DNA of 17,052 nucleotides from DATJQF01 sp035505995 (GTDB lineage: Bacteria; Bacteroidota; Bacteroidia; Bacteroidales; FEN-979), in the NCBI GenBank assembly GCA_035505995.1, contig DATJQF010000157.1, positions 1 through 17,052 of the forward strand, written 5' to 3'. Positions 1-7,734 of this stretch are shown piece by piece (the stretch's first letter is position 1; every line of letters starts with the position of its first letter). Under the pieces are notes generated by a model that saw nothing but the letters and a program-made list of their open reading frames with translations, was not told where the DNA came from and did not search any database. A program made the translations under genes and the position numbers.

Positions 1-785
1 TGATCCGGTTTTCAAAAGCAACGGTCCTGGTACTCAAGGAACCCTACCTGCGCAGATCTTACCAGTCGAGAAAACCTGTGGGAGAGATCCTGCTCGACGG
101 GTTTGTCAATACCGCCATCCTCGCCCTGGTGGCCATGACCTTTGCCATGTTTTTCGGCATCCTGATCGGGATCGTCTGCGCCGTTTATAAAAATACGTTC
201 GTCGACCGGCTGGCGCTGGTCTTCTCGGTGCTGGGGATGTCGCTGCCTTCTTTCTTCGCGGCGATCCTTTTCGCCTGGATCTTCGCCTTCCTCCTGGCGG
301 ATATCACGCATCTGAACATGGCCGGCAGCCTGTTCGCGGTGGACGACTTCGGCCGCGGGGAGCACCTGGAGCTGAAGAACCTCATCCTTCCGGCCCTGAC
401 CCTGGGGATCCGGCCGCTGGGCATTATCGTGGAGCTGACCCGCAACTCGCTGCTGGAGGTGCTGTCGCAGGATTATATCCGGACGGCCCGGGCCAAGGGG
501 CTGAGCTCCTTCCGGATCCTGACCCGGCATGCCTTGAAGAACGCACTGAATCCCGTGATCACGGCCATCTCCGGTTGGCTGGCCTCCCTGCTGGCCGGGG
601 CGGTGTTCGTGGAATATATCTTCGACTGGAAAGGCATCGGGCTGGTGATCGTCAATGCCCTGGAAAAATACGACTTCCCCGTGCTGATGGGAGCCCTGCT
701 CTTTATCTCGGTGACGCTGGTGATCATCAATATCCTGGTGGATATCGTCTACGGGATGCTGGATCCAAGGGTCAGGGTGCATTGA
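1..785 (+). CDS. ABC transporter permease, DppB/OppB type (5' end missing)
   Basis: This is the inner-membrane permease subunit of a peptide/nickel-type ABC importer (binding-protein-dependent transport family). The frame is open from base 3, so the gene begins outside the window and 260 residues are visible; the GTG at 78 is internal, because the preceding residues (KEPYLRRSYQSRKPVGE) continue the family's pattern. Hydrophobic segments near bases 105-190, 200-300, 380-440, 555-625 and 685-765 are the expected membrane helices. The cytoplasmic EAA-type loop that contacts the ATPase lies at about bases 430-570, with LTRNSLLEVLSQDYIRTARA followed by KGLSSF. The protein ends in the usual MLDPRVR. 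No DppC partner, ATPase or binding protein follows; the next gene is tpiA, so partners must lie upstream or elsewhere. The substrate cannot be told from sequence. The family call is secure. Confidence 0.93.
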   Translation, partial: IRFSKATVLVLKEPYLRRSYQSRKPVGEILLDGFVNTAILALVAMTFAMFFGILIGIVCAVYKNTFVDRLALVFSVLGMSLPSFFAAILFAWIFAFLLADITHLNMAGSLFAVDDFGRGEHLELKNLILPALTLGIRPLGIIVELTRNSLLEVLSQDYIRTARAKGLSSFRILTRHALKNALNPVITAISGWLASLLAGAVFVEYIFDWKGIGLVIVNALEKYDFPVLMGALLFISVTLVIINILVDIVYGMLDPRVRVH

Positions 786-786
786 C

Positions 787-826
787 AAAAAGCGAAAAAT
801 CGAAAAAGCGAGATGGCGAAAAACAT
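787..826 (+). repeat. degenerate tandem array, 8-base period
   Basis: Starting two bases after the permease stop, five successive octamers are AAAAAGCG, AAAAATCG, AAAAAGCG, AGATGGCG and AAAAACAT. The first and third are identical and the others drift. An in-frame ATG at 813 for the downstream tpiA frame falls inside this array, which argues against it being the real start. Confidence 0.7.
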
Positions 827-857
827 CACGATAGAATCATCAACAAAAACACCCTGT

Positions 858-1616
858 ATGCGTAAGAAAATCATTGCCGGGAACTGGAAAATGAACAAGA
901 CGTTCCAGGAGGCCGAAGACCTGGTGACCGCCATTGCGGATGCACTGGAAGAATCGGATCTGAATGACAAGGAGGTGGTGCTGTGTCCGCCGTTCCCGTA
1001 CCTGGAGATGGCCACCGACATTGCGGCGGAAAGTTTGTTCCGGGTCGGGGCGCAGAATATCCATGACCGGGACGCGGGGGCCTTCACGGGGGAAGTGTCG
1101 GCCGCCATGCTGGCCTCCCTAGAGGTGGAGTATTGCATCATCGGGCATTCCGAAAGGAGAAAATATTTCCAGGAGGACGGCGCCTGGCTGGCTTTCAAGG
1201 TGGATGCGGCGATCCGTCACGGCATCCGTCCTATCTTCTGCTGCGGCGAGGTGCTACCGGAAAGGGAAGCCGGCAGGCATTTCGGGGTGGTGCAGGTACA
1301 ACTGGAAGCTTCCCTGTTCCATCTTTCGCCCGAACAATTCAGCCGGGTCGTCATTGCCTATGAGCCGGTATGGGCGATCGGCACGGGCGTGAATGCCACC
1401 CCGGAGCAGGCGCAGGAGATGCATGCCTGGATCCGCAAGCTGATCTCGGAAAAATACGGGGCCGGGATCGCTGCCGACACAACGATCCTTTACGGGGGGA
1501 GCTGCAATTCAAAGAACGCGGCCAGCCTCTTTGCCAATCCCGATGTGGACGGGGGGCTGATCGGGGGCGCCTCCCTGGAAGCCGGAGAATTCATGCTGAT
1601 CGTGAATGCCTTATGA
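858..1616 (+). CDS. tpiA: triosephosphate isomerase
   Basis: This cytosolic glycolytic and gluconeogenic enzyme interconverts dihydroxyacetone phosphate and glyceraldehyde 3-phosphate. It has 252 residues, the usual family length. The catalytic set is complete: GNWKMN with Lys11, IIGHSERR with electrophile His97, and AYEPVWAIGTG with the base Glu169, whose C-terminal part is the flexible loop 6. Phosphate-gripping loops are YGGS (212-215) and GGASL (236-240). I chose the ATG at 858 because MRKKIIAGNWKMN is the canonical N-terminus; an in-frame ATG at 813 would add 15 non-conserved residues encoded partly by an octamer repeat. No clear promoter lies in the 72-base gap after the permease, so read-through is possible. 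The stop codon overlaps the prmA start (ATGA). Confidence 0.97.
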   Translation: MRKKIIAGNWKMNKTFQEAEDLVTAIADALEESDLNDKEVVLCPPFPYLEMATDIAAESLFRVGAQNIHDRDAGAFTGEVSAAMLASLEVEYCIIGHSERRKYFQEDGAWLAFKVDAAIRHGIRPIFCCGEVLPEREAGRHFGVVQVQLEASLFHLSPEQFSRVVIAYEPVWAIGTGVNATPEQAQEMHAWIRKLISEKYGAGIAADTTILYGGSCNSKNAASLFANPDVDGGLIGGASLEAGEFMLIVNAL

Positions 1617-2428
1617 AATATTTCAGGGTCACCTTTACCGGCGCGGATCCCGGGAAAAAGGAGATCCTGACAGCCCGCCTGTTCGGGATAGGGGCAGAGG
1701 GGATCGAGGAAAAGGATGACCGGGTGGAAGCCTGGTTCGGGGAAAATGTATTTCCGGAAACGGAATTACAGGTTTTGAGCCGGGAGCTGGAACTAAGCTG
1801 CCGGAAGGAACTGGTTCCCGCCATCAACTGGAATGCCGCCTGGGAAGCGTCCTATGAGCCGGTCGTCATCGCAGGCAGATGCTATGTTAGAGCGCCTTTT
1901 CATCCATCCCGGAGCGACATGGAGATCGAGCTGGTCATCGAGCCCCGGATGTCGTTCGGCACGGCGCACCACGAAACCACGGTACTGATGGCGGAAGCCA
2001 TGCTCGCGACCGGTTTCACCGGGAAGAAAGTGCTGGATATGGGCTGCGGCACCGGGATCCTGGCCATCCTGGCGGAGAAGCTGGGAGCCCCGGAGGTGCT
2101 GGCCGTGGATAACGATGAATGGGCGGTCGATAACACCGCCGATAACCTCCTTAAAAATAATTGCAGCCGGATCACCGTTAAAAAAGGAGAGACAGACGCC
2201 GTCGAAGGTACCTTCGACAGTATCCTCGCGAACATCAACCGGAATGTCCTGGTGGAACAGATGCCTTTCTTTTCGCGGTCGCTGAAGCCGGGGGGATTGC
2301 TGTTCCTCAGCGGGTTCTACGCGGAGGATGCGGGAACCATCCTGGCGACAGGCGGCGGAAACGGGTTCCGGGAAGTGCGGCGCAACATGAAAAACAACTG
2401 GACCTTCCTGCTACTGGAAAAGCAATGA
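1613..2428 (+). CDS. prmA: ribosomal protein L11 methyltransferase
   Basis: PrmA transfers methyl groups from S-adenosylmethionine to amino groups of ribosomal protein L11. It has 271 residues, slightly shorter than the E. coli enzyme, as is common in Bacteroidota. The N-terminal substrate-recognition part (about 1-95) starts MKYFRVTF. The family signature IEPRMSFGTAHHETT lies at 109-123. The Rossmann SAM-binding motif VLDMGCGTGILAILA is at 140-154, with the acidic ribose-binding segment VDNDE at 165-169 and the catalytic-side motif ILANINRNVL at 204-213. The start is fixed by the canonical N-terminus and by the ATGA overlap with tpiA. Its own stop overlaps the next start in the same ATGA manner, suggesting translational re-initiation along tpiA, prmA and the long downstream gene. 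No Shine-Dalgarno sequence is visible. Confidence 0.95.
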   Translation: MKYFRVTFTGADPGKKEILTARLFGIGAEGIEEKDDRVEAWFGENVFPETELQVLSRELELSCRKELVPAINWNAAWEASYEPVVIAGRCYVRAPFHPSRSDMEIELVIEPRMSFGTAHHETTVLMAEAMLATGFTGKKVLDMGCGTGILAILAEKLGAPEVLAVDNDEWAVDNTADNLLKNNCSRITVKKGETDAVEGTFDSILANINRNVLVEQMPFFSRSLKPGGLLFLSGFYAEDAGTILATGGGNGFREVRRNMKNNWTFLLLEKQ

Positions 2429-5400
2429 CCGGAGTGCACAGAAAACTGATCCTGCCCCTATTCCTGTGCCTGGCGCTGCCGGCCCTTCCCGGCTACGCCC
2501 AGAAAGCCAACCGGTTTTCGGGCGACTCCACGAAATTCATCACCGAGCTGAACACCGCCTTCGAGAACCTCCCCGACAATGAAAAGAAAATGACGGCCAC
2601 CCTTTTGGAGGGTTTCATGCAGAAATGGAATGCGGAGCAGTACAGTCCTTCGATGAAAAAGATCATCTACCGGACCTGCAATGAGATGGCCCGGCGGAAA
2701 TACCTTGCTTTTCCCGATCTGTATAATTATATCCGCGCCCTCGACGCGTTCATGAATTCCCATCAGCCGGAGCCTTCCTTTTTCGACTGGTCGGTCATAC
2801 TGAACAAGCTGGTCTCGAACAAGGTGATCCGGCATTTCAACCAGTTTGTGGAAATGTCGGTCGGTCTGTTCGGGGAGAACGTGATCTACCAGTCCTCATC
2901 CACCCAATGGAAGACAGGCCAGAATGGTTTCCATTTTCTCTCCGATTCGGTCCCGTTGATCGAATTCAATACCGGGAACCTGTGCTGCTATGCCAACAAC
3001 GACAGCCTGGTCATTTACAACACCCGGGGCATTTACTTTCCTCTTACCCAGCGGTGGGTAGGGACGGGTGGCCGGGTCGACTGGCGCCGGGCAGGCATCG
3101 ATCCGGGTGAGGTATATGCGGACCTCCATGATTACCGGCTGGAGACCCGGTTCTCCAAATTCACCGCCGATTCGGTCGATTTTTACTACAAGAAATACTT
3201 CAACTACCCTTTGACCGGGACCTTCTCCGATAAGGTGCTGGCAGACGTGACCGAGGACAAGGCCTCTTACCCGCGGTTCGAGTCCTTCGACAAGCAGATC
3301 GGGATCCGGAATCTCTTTCCCGAGATCGATTACCTCGGCGGCTTTTCCATGGAAGGAGCCAGGATCATGGGCACCGGGGCGAAAGGGATGACCGCCCGGC
3401 TGACCTTCAAAAAGGACGGGAAGGAATTTGTGGTGGTCCGTTCCTCCGTCTTCGTGATCCACCCCGACCGCATCAACTCCGGGGCAGCCTCCATCACCCT
3501 GTACCACGAAGACGATTCCATCTATCACCCCGGGCTCCAGATGAAATATATCAACGAGAAACGGGAGCTGACCCTTTCCCGTGACGAGCGGGTCACCACC
3601 ATCAGCCCCTGGTTTGATTCGTGGCACAAGATCGAGATCTATTGCGAGCTCCTTTCCTGGGTCATGGGGCAATCGACGATCGACTTTAAAATGATGATGG
3701 GCCCGAACCAGGAAGGCAAGGCGGTCTTTGAATCCAGCAATTACTATTCGGAGCAGCGGTACGATAAGATGCAGGGCATCGACGAGCTGAATCCGCTGTA
3801 CGTCATCCAGAAATTCACCGAGAAGAAAAAATCCAGGTCCTTTGAAGTGAACGATCTGGCCGATTACATGCAGAAGCCCGCCAACCAGGTGGAGGCGCTG
3901 CTGCTGCGGCTGGCTTTCCGCGGCTTCCTGATCTATGATGTGGAAACCCATACGGCGCTGATCAAGGACAAGCTGTATAATTACGTGAAGGCCAAGAACA
4001 GCCTGACCGACTACGACGTGATCTATTTCAATTCGACCGTTTCCGGCCGAAGCAGCGGCATCCTCGACCTGCTGACTTTCGACCTGAAGGTCCAGGGCGT
4101 TCCGTCGGTCTTCCTCAGCGATTCCCAGCAGGTCTATATCTATCCGGCCAACCAGGAAGTCATCCTGAAGAAGGACCTCGATTTCGTTTTCACCGGGAAA
4201 GTGGAAGCGGGGCTTTTCGATTTTTATGCGAAGGATTGCTCCTTCGAATACGGTAAGTTCCGCCTGAATATGCCGGAGATCGATTCGATGGGGTTCTATA
4301 TCCGGGGCCGGACCAAGGATCCCAAGACCCAGACCTACCCGCTGATGAAGGTCAAAGGGTATATCACGGGGATCAGCGGGTACCTGCTGATCGACGACCC
4401 GAAGAACAAATCGGGATTGAAATATTTTCCCGATTACCCCATCTTTACCAGCGAGAACGAATCCTACGTCAACTGGGAGAAGAAGGAGATATGCCAGGGA
4501 GTGTATAAAAAGGACCGGTTCTTTTACACGGTCCACCCCTTCACTTTTAAGCATATCGGCAGGATCGCCACCGACAGCCTGCAATTCAGCGGGTTCCTGA
4601 CTTCGGCCGGGATTTTCCCCGATATCCATCAGCCCCTGAAAGTGCGGCCGGACTATTCCCTCGGGATCGAAGCGCAGACCGACACTGCAGGCTACCCCGC
4701 ATACGGGGGGAAGGGGACTTTCACCAACCGCATCGACATGAGCAACCTGGGATTGCATGGCGACGGCAGGCTGGCTTATCTCAATTCGGTCTCCTGGTCG
4801 CACGATTATATCTTTTACCCCGATTCGATGCGCACCCTGGCCCGCAGCTTTGAAGCCCGCGAGCAGATCGCGGGGGTGGAATATCCTTCGGTCACGTGCG
4901 ATTCCGTCCGCGAATTCTGGCTCCCGAACCGGGATTCCCTGATCGTCAGCACGGGGAAGCACGATGCCGTGATGTTCAACCGGCAGTCGGCATTCACCGG
5001 CCAGCTGTCGCTGACACCCCGGGGCATGACCGGCGACGGGACCATCAAGATCGCCGATGCCGACATGGATTCCCGGCAGTTCAAATTCAAGCGCCGGACA
5101 TTTGATGCGAACATCGCCAACTTCCGGATCCGCTCCTATAACCTGGCGGAACTGAGCATCTCGACCAAAAACTATCAGACTCATTTCGACTTCGACAAGC
5201 GCAGGGGCGAGTTCAAGTCGAACATCGGGATCTCCCGGGTGGAATTTCCGTTCAACAAGTATATCTGCTCCATGGACCGGTTCGACTGGATGATCGATAA
5301 CCAGGAGATCACCCTGGCGAATGAGATCCGGAAAAACCTGGAAGGAGTGGACACCCTGAGCTTTGAGAAGCTGATCGGCGTTGATTTCTCCGGTTCCGAA

Positions 5401-6921
5401 TTCATTTCGGTGGAGCCGGGCCAGGATTCCCTGCGCTTCTTTGCGCTGCGGGCCCGGTACAACCTGAGATCCAACGTGATCAATGCCGAGGATGTGAGGA
5501 TCATCCGTGTGGCGGATGCGGCGGTCTTCCCCGATTCCGGGAAAGTCTGCATCCTGAAGGATGCCCAGATGCAGACCCTCCGGCGGGCGGCGATCATCGC
5601 GAACACCACCACGATGTACCACCGCTTTTACGGCGCCGATGTGAATATCACTTCCCGAAAGAAATACACGGCCAATGGCAAGTATGATTATATGGACCGG
5701 GAGGGCGCAAAGGAGCAGATCCGTTTTTCCAGGATCGCGGTGGATACCAGCGGCGAGACCGTTGCCAAGGGCAGCATATCCGATTCGGCAGGGTTCCGGC
5801 TGAGCCCGGAGTTTGCTTACAAGGGAGAAGTGAACCTGAAAGCTTCCCGGAAGATACTCGATTTCGACGGCGGTTTCCGGCCGGTGACCGACTGCTTCAA
5901 CAGCCTGTTTACGTTCACCCAGTTCGAATCCACGATCGATCCCGCCGGTGTGAAGATCCCGCTCACGGATCCCCTGCGGGAGATGAATGCGGAGAAACTG
6001 GAGCTGGGATTCGTCTATTCCAATACGTCCTCCCGGGTGTTCCCGGCCTTCTTCTCCCCGTGGCACAGTTTCAGCGATACGGTGATGACGCCGGTGCACG
6101 GGGTGATCGACTACTCCACCGCCGCCGGCGAGTACCGGATCAGCACGGAAGCGAAGCTGCAGGATCCGCTGGAAACCGACAACCTGCTGGCCCTGAACCC
6201 GGTCAAATGCCTGCTGCGGTCGGAAGGGACGATCAACCTGGCTTTGAATGCGGGCCCCCTGAACCTGGAGACCTACGGGACCATGAACTACTTCGTGATC
6301 CCCGACTCGGTGAATGCCCAGGTGGCGATCGCCCTTGATTTTCCCTTCTCCTCCGACGCCCTGGAAAAATTTGCCGCCCAGCTGAATACGGTCAACCTCG
6401 AGGGATTGATCTACGCGTCCTCTCCCTATGCCATGGCCATCCGGACGATCCTGGGCAGGAAGGAATATGAAAAGGTGAAGGCGGAACTGGAGATGTACGG
6501 GCGCTTTAAGAAATTCCCGGATGAGCTGTCCCGGACGCTCTTCCTGGCCGACGTGCATATGCACTGGGATTCGGTCGGAAAAGCCTGGGTGTCGTTCGGG
6601 CGCATCGGGATCGGGAACATCCAGAAAACCCAGGTGAACCGGTATGTGAAGGGCATCATCGAGTTTGCCAAGAAACGGAACGGGGATGATCTCACGATCT
6701 ACCTGGAGCTGACGCCCAACGACTGGTATTTCTTCAACTACCGGAACAACATCCTGCAGGCGATCAGCTCAAACCTCGATTTCAACGACCTGATCCTGTC
6801 GGCCGAGAAATCCCATACCGAGCAAAAGAGGGTAAGTAAAGAAGCCAGGGGATTCCGGTATGTCATCTCCACCGACAGGAAGAAAAGGGACTTCCTGAGA
6901 AAGTTCTCTCCGGAGGAATAG
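2425..6921 (+). CDS. very long exported protein of unknown function
   Basis: I do not recognise this 1498-residue protein. A signal peptide is clear: basic VHRK, hydrophobic LILPLFLCLALPALPG, then a likely cleavage after YAQ (residue 26), so it should reach the periplasm or outer membrane. Residues 35-150 look helical. A region resembling a winged helix follows at about 449-522, with SFEVNDLADYMQ as first helix, PANQVEALLLRLAFRGF as recognition-like helix and LIYDVETHTALIKDKLYNYV as wing. From about 540 it looks beta-rich; G-L-H-G-D-G at 776-781 and G-M-T-G-D-G at 867-872 head two related segments. The C-terminal part (NRYVKGIIEFAKKRNGDD, then YFFNYRNN) looks constrained but ends in basic residues, without a beta-barrel terminal aromatic or a type IX sorting tail. 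It starts within the prmA stop (ATGA). It might be an AsmA/LptA-like envelope scaffold, but that is only a guess. Confidence 0.9.
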   Translation: MTGVHRKLILPLFLCLALPALPGYAQKANRFSGDSTKFITELNTAFENLPDNEKKMTATLLEGFMQKWNAEQYSPSMKKIIYRTCNEMARRKYLAFPDLYNYIRALDAFMNSHQPEPSFFDWSVILNKLVSNKVIRHFNQFVEMSVGLFGENVIYQSSSTQWKTGQNGFHFLSDSVPLIEFNTGNLCCYANNDSLVIYNTRGIYFPLTQRWVGTGGRVDWRRAGIDPGEVYADLHDYRLETRFSKFTADSVDFYYKKYFNYPLTGTFSDKVLADVTEDKASYPRFESFDKQIGIRNLFPEIDYLGGFSMEGARIMGTGAKGMTARLTFKKDGKEFVVVRSSVFVIHPDRINSGAASITLYHEDDSIYHPGLQMKYINEKRELTLSRDERVTTISPWFDSWHKIEIYCELLSWVMGQSTIDFKMMMGPNQEGKAVFESSNYYSEQRYDKMQGIDELNPLYVIQKFTEKKKSRSFEVNDLADYMQKPANQVEALLLRLAFRGFLIYDVETHTALIKDKLYNYVKAKNSLTDYDVIYFNSTVSGRSSGILDLLTFDLKVQGVPSVFLSDSQQVYIYPANQEVILKKDLDFVFTGKVEAGLFDFYAKDCSFEYGKFRLNMPEIDSMGFYIRGRTKDPKTQTYPLMKVKGYITGISGYLLIDDPKNKSGLKYFPDYPIFTSENESYVNWEKKEICQGVYKKDRFFYTVHPFTFKHIGRIATDSLQFSGFLTSAGIFPDIHQPLKVRPDYSLGIEAQTDTAGYPAYGGKGTFTNRIDMSNLGLHGDGRLAYLNSVSWSHDYIFYPDSMRTLARSFEAREQIAGVEYPSVTCDSVREFWLPNRDSLIVSTGKHDAVMFNRQSAFTGQLSLTPRGMTGDGTIKIADADMDSRQFKFKRRTFDANIANFRIRSYNLAELSISTKNYQTHFDFDKRRGEFKSNIGISRVEFPFNKYICSMDRFDWMIDNQEITLANEIRKNLEGVDTLSFEKLIGVDFSGSEFISVEPGQDSLRFFALRARYNLRSNVINAEDVRIIRVADAAVFPDSGKVCILKDAQMQTLRRAAIIANTTTMYHRFYGADVNITSRKKYTANGKYDYMDREGAKEQIRFSRIAVDTSGETVAKGSISDSAGFRLSPEFAYKGEVNLKASRKILDFDGGFRPVTDCFNSLFTFTQFESTIDPAGVKIPLTDPLREMNAEKLELGFVYSNTSSRVFPAFFSPWHSFSDTVMTPVHGVIDYSTAAGEYRISTEAKLQDPLETDNLLALNPVKCLLRSEGTINLALNAGPLNLETYGTMNYFVIPDSVNAQVAIALDFPFSSDALEKFAAQLNTVNLEGLIYASSPYAMAIRTILGRKEYEKVKAELEMYGRFKKFPDELSRTLFLADVHMHWDSVGKAWVSFGRIGIGNIQKTQVNRYVKGIIEFAKKRNGDDLTIYLELTPNDWYFFNYRNNILQAISSNLDFNDLILSAEKSHTEQKRVSKEARGFRYVISTDRKKRDFLRKFSPEE

Positions 6922-6922
6922 G

Positions 6923-6964
6923 GGGATCCGGGATGCAGGATGCAAGAGACCAGAGACCAGTGAC
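6923..6964 (+). repeat. degenerate tandem array, 7-base period
   Basis: Directly after the TAG stop, six heptamers run without a gap: GGGATCC, GGGATGC, AGGATGC, AAGAGAC, CAGAGAC and CAGTGAC. Neighbours differ by one to three bases, and the phase stays constant while the word drifts from RGGATGC to CAGAGAC. Shifted by a base or more, it contains two exact duplications, GGATGCA at 6931-6944 and AGAGACC at 6945-6958. Confidence 0.8.
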
Positions 6965-7003
6965 AAAATATCATCGATAATCATATCAGTAAAATCCTCA
7001 GAG

Positions 7004-7651
7004 GTGTTAACAACTATTCTCATTGCCGAACTGCTGCTGGCTTACTTCCTCGGCTCCGTCCCCAGCGCCGTATGGGTGGGGAAATGGTTTTTCGGCGTGG
7101 ATGTGCGGGAGCATGGCAGCGGCAATGCCGGGGCCACGAATGTGATCCGGGTGCTGGGCTATGGTGCAGGGATCCCGGTGCTGCTTTTCGATGTCTTCAA
7201 GGGCTGGTTCGCGGTGGAGCTGGCCTGGCTTTTCCCGCATGCCTTCCTGTCGCCGGAGATGATGGTCTACCTGCGCATCGGGTTGGCGGTGGCAGCCGTG
7301 CTGGGACATATCTTCCCGGTCTGGGCGGGATTCCGGGGCGGGAAAGGAGTGGGAACGCTGGCGGGGGTGGGGATCGCGCTGTATCCCCTGGCCCTGCTGA
7401 TCGTGCTGGGGATCTTCATCCTGGTGCTGGCGCTTACCCGATACGTCTCCCTTTCCTCGCTTTCCGCAGGTATTGCCTTTCCTTTCGTGGTCTGGTTCAT
7501 CACCGGGGAAAGGAACCCGGCCCTGGTCGTCCTGGCCGTCCTGGTGGCCGTATTCATCCCGGTCACCCACCTGAAAAACATCCGCCGGCTGCTGCGGGGG
7601 GAAGAGAGCAGATTCCGGTTCCGGCGCAGGAAAGAGGTGGAAAAGCCTTAA
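7004..7651 (+). CDS. plsY: glycerol-3-phosphate acyltransferase (acyl-phosphate dependent)
   Basis: PlsY is an inner-membrane enzyme that moves an acyl group from acyl-phosphate to the sn-1 position of glycerol 3-phosphate, the first step of phospholipid synthesis. Its 215 residues contain all family motifs: GSVPSAVWVGKWF (17-29), HGSGNAGATNVIR (37-49), GHIFPVWAGFRGGKGV (101-116) and the C-terminal THLKNIRRLLRGEES (188-202). Hydrophobic stretches near 5-25, 55-75, 87-108, 120-145 and 152-187 are the membrane helices. The start is a GTG; no ATG is available before the first motif and no in-frame alternative upstream fits better. The C-terminal tail after 200 is short and strongly basic. No clear promoter lies in the 82-base gap before it, which is half filled by a heptamer array. 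The family call is secure. Confidence 0.96.
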   Translation: MLTTILIAELLLAYFLGSVPSAVWVGKWFFGVDVREHGSGNAGATNVIRVLGYGAGIPVLLFDVFKGWFAVELAWLFPHAFLSPEMMVYLRIGLAVAAVLGHIFPVWAGFRGGKGVGTLAGVGIALYPLALLIVLGIFILVLALTRYVSLSSLSAGIAFPFVVWFITGERNPALVVLAVLVAVFIPVTHLKNIRRLLRGEESRFRFRRRKEVEKP

Positions 7652-7671
7652 GCGAAAGCTGTTTTTACGGA

Positions 7672-7703
7672 ATTGTAAAACAAAAGGATTAATCGTATAT
7701 TTG
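7672..7703 (+). promoter_or_regulatory. Bacteroidota housekeeping promoter of dnaN
   Basis: ATTG at 7672-7675 serves as the -33 element and TATATTTG at 7696-7703 matches the -7 consensus TAnnTTTG exactly, with a 20-base spacer. Transcription would begin near 7709, giving a leader of about 25 bases before the dnaN ATG. ATTAATC occurs in the spacer (7688-7694) and again just after the predicted start (7713-7719). Confidence 0.75.
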
Positions 7704-7734
7704 AACGGTCTAATTAATCATAAAGCGTGCGGTT

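Noticed and set aside
813..857. Longer TpiA starting at ATG 813
   Set aside because: The added residues are not part of the family N-terminus and are partly encoded by an octamer repeat; the ATG at 858 gives the canonical protein.
2896..6564. A 1222-residue open frame on the minus strand opposite the long exported protein
   Set aside because: The plus-strand frame has a signal peptide, sensible domain-like segments and coupled overlap with prmA. The antisense frame is rich in His, Gly, Arg, Asp and Gln with no motif, as expected from GC-rich codon shadowing.
6968..6987. Near-palindrome ATATCATCGATAATCATAT before plsY
   Set aside because: Pairing breaks around the centre and no promoter element is adjacent, so no operator can be claimed.
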